Shown here one piece after another: positions 5,448 to 5,477 of a stretch of 5,477 nucleotides of DNA. The position numbers were made by a program, and so were the translations under genes. Within the stretch, counting starts at the first letter, position 1. Each line of letters opens with the position of its first letter. The notes under the pieces are model-generated. The model worked only from the letters and a program-made list of their open reading frames with translations. It was not told the DNA's origin and made no database searches. The DNA comes from Chloroflexia bacterium (GTDB lineage: Bacteria > Chloroflexota > Chloroflexia > Thermomicrobiales > UBA6265): assembly GCA_013696525.1 (NCBI GenBank), contig JACCYK010000193.1, forward strand, positions 1 to 5,477, read 5' to 3'.

Positions 5448-5477
5448 AGGGCGAGGGGCGCGGTGAGCCCCTCGCCC
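5448..5477. repeat. Strong 11-bp G/C hairpin at the window edge
   Basis: GGGCGAGGGGC (5449-5459) and GCCCCTCGCCC (5467-5477) are perfect inverted copies with a seven-base loop, GCGGTGA. The stem reaches the last base and may continue outside. It could be the terminator of a gene beyond the right edge or a member of an interspersed G/C-rich repeat family. No T-run follows on the minus strand; the plus-strand flank is not visible. Confidence 0.5.

Larger units (their letters stand above)
5197..5477. other. Non-coding region upstream of the acidic protein gene
   Basis: The 281 bases from the acidic protein start to the window edge show no convincing gene. They contain the ribosome binding site of that gene, somewhat AT-richer patches near 5213-5232 and 5295-5305 where a promoter could lie, a 7-bp inverted repeat, a small hairpin (GATGCC 5426-5431 and GGCATC 5437-5442) and a strong hairpin at the edge. 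A TTGACG on the minus strand (5334-5329) resembles a -35 box, but no TATAAT-like box follows at 16-19 bases. Confidence 0.5.

Noticed and set aside
5236..5466. 76-codon plus-strand frame with a GTG start
   Set aside because: No Shine-Dalgarno sequence precedes it, it has no motif and it ends inside the edge hairpin. It cannot be excluded but is not supported.

Overview
The window is GC-rich bacterial DNA with three real protein-coding regions: the 3' end of a plus-strand gene at the left edge and two minus-strand genes. The best lineage guess is Chloroflexota, possibly the Thermomicrobia. Two things suggest this: the small protein on the right, whose layout (MDxxxFDDL start, twin-arginine signal, low-complexity Asp/Lys-Gly tail) I associate with that group, and the G/C-rich hairpins in the gaps. 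The assignment is inference from style, not from a marker gene.

Left edge (1-96, plus): the last 31 codons of a gene whose peptide closely resembles the C-terminus of the aspartate carbamoyltransferase catalytic chain (pyrB). It converges on the main gene, with only 43 bases between the two stop codons.

Centre (140-4594, minus): one very large gene for a predicted nuclease-helicase of about 1484 residues. Reading from the N-terminus, it has a RecB/Cas4-type PD-(D/E)xK nuclease with four cysteines placed to hold an iron-sulfur cluster, a helix-hairpin-helix-like stretch, an RNase H-like exonuclease fold with an atypical active site, a long linker with a charged helix and beta-rich region, and a complete superfamily 1 (Upf1/Dna2-like) helicase. 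It belongs with proteins annotated as 'bifunctional RecB family nuclease/DEAD/DEAH box helicase'. The role is DNA processing in repair, replication or phage defence; the window does not say which.

Gap 4595-4827: 233 bases with no convincing gene but several ordered sequence features. These are a palindrome, an 11-bp inverted repeat, a 7-bp direct repeat at one-turn spacing and two small hairpins. They may form the control region of the nuclease-helicase and the end of the upstream gene.

Right (4828-5196, minus): a small predicted Tat-exported protein that is almost pure polyanion after its signal, encoded partly by a 27-bp tandem repeat. Upstream of it (5197-5477) are a good ribosome binding site, a 7-bp inverted repeat and, at the window edge, an 11-bp perfect hairpin. 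I see no further convincing gene there.

The two minus-strand genes are 233 bases apart with hairpins between them, so they are probably separate transcription units. Nothing shows a functional link between them.
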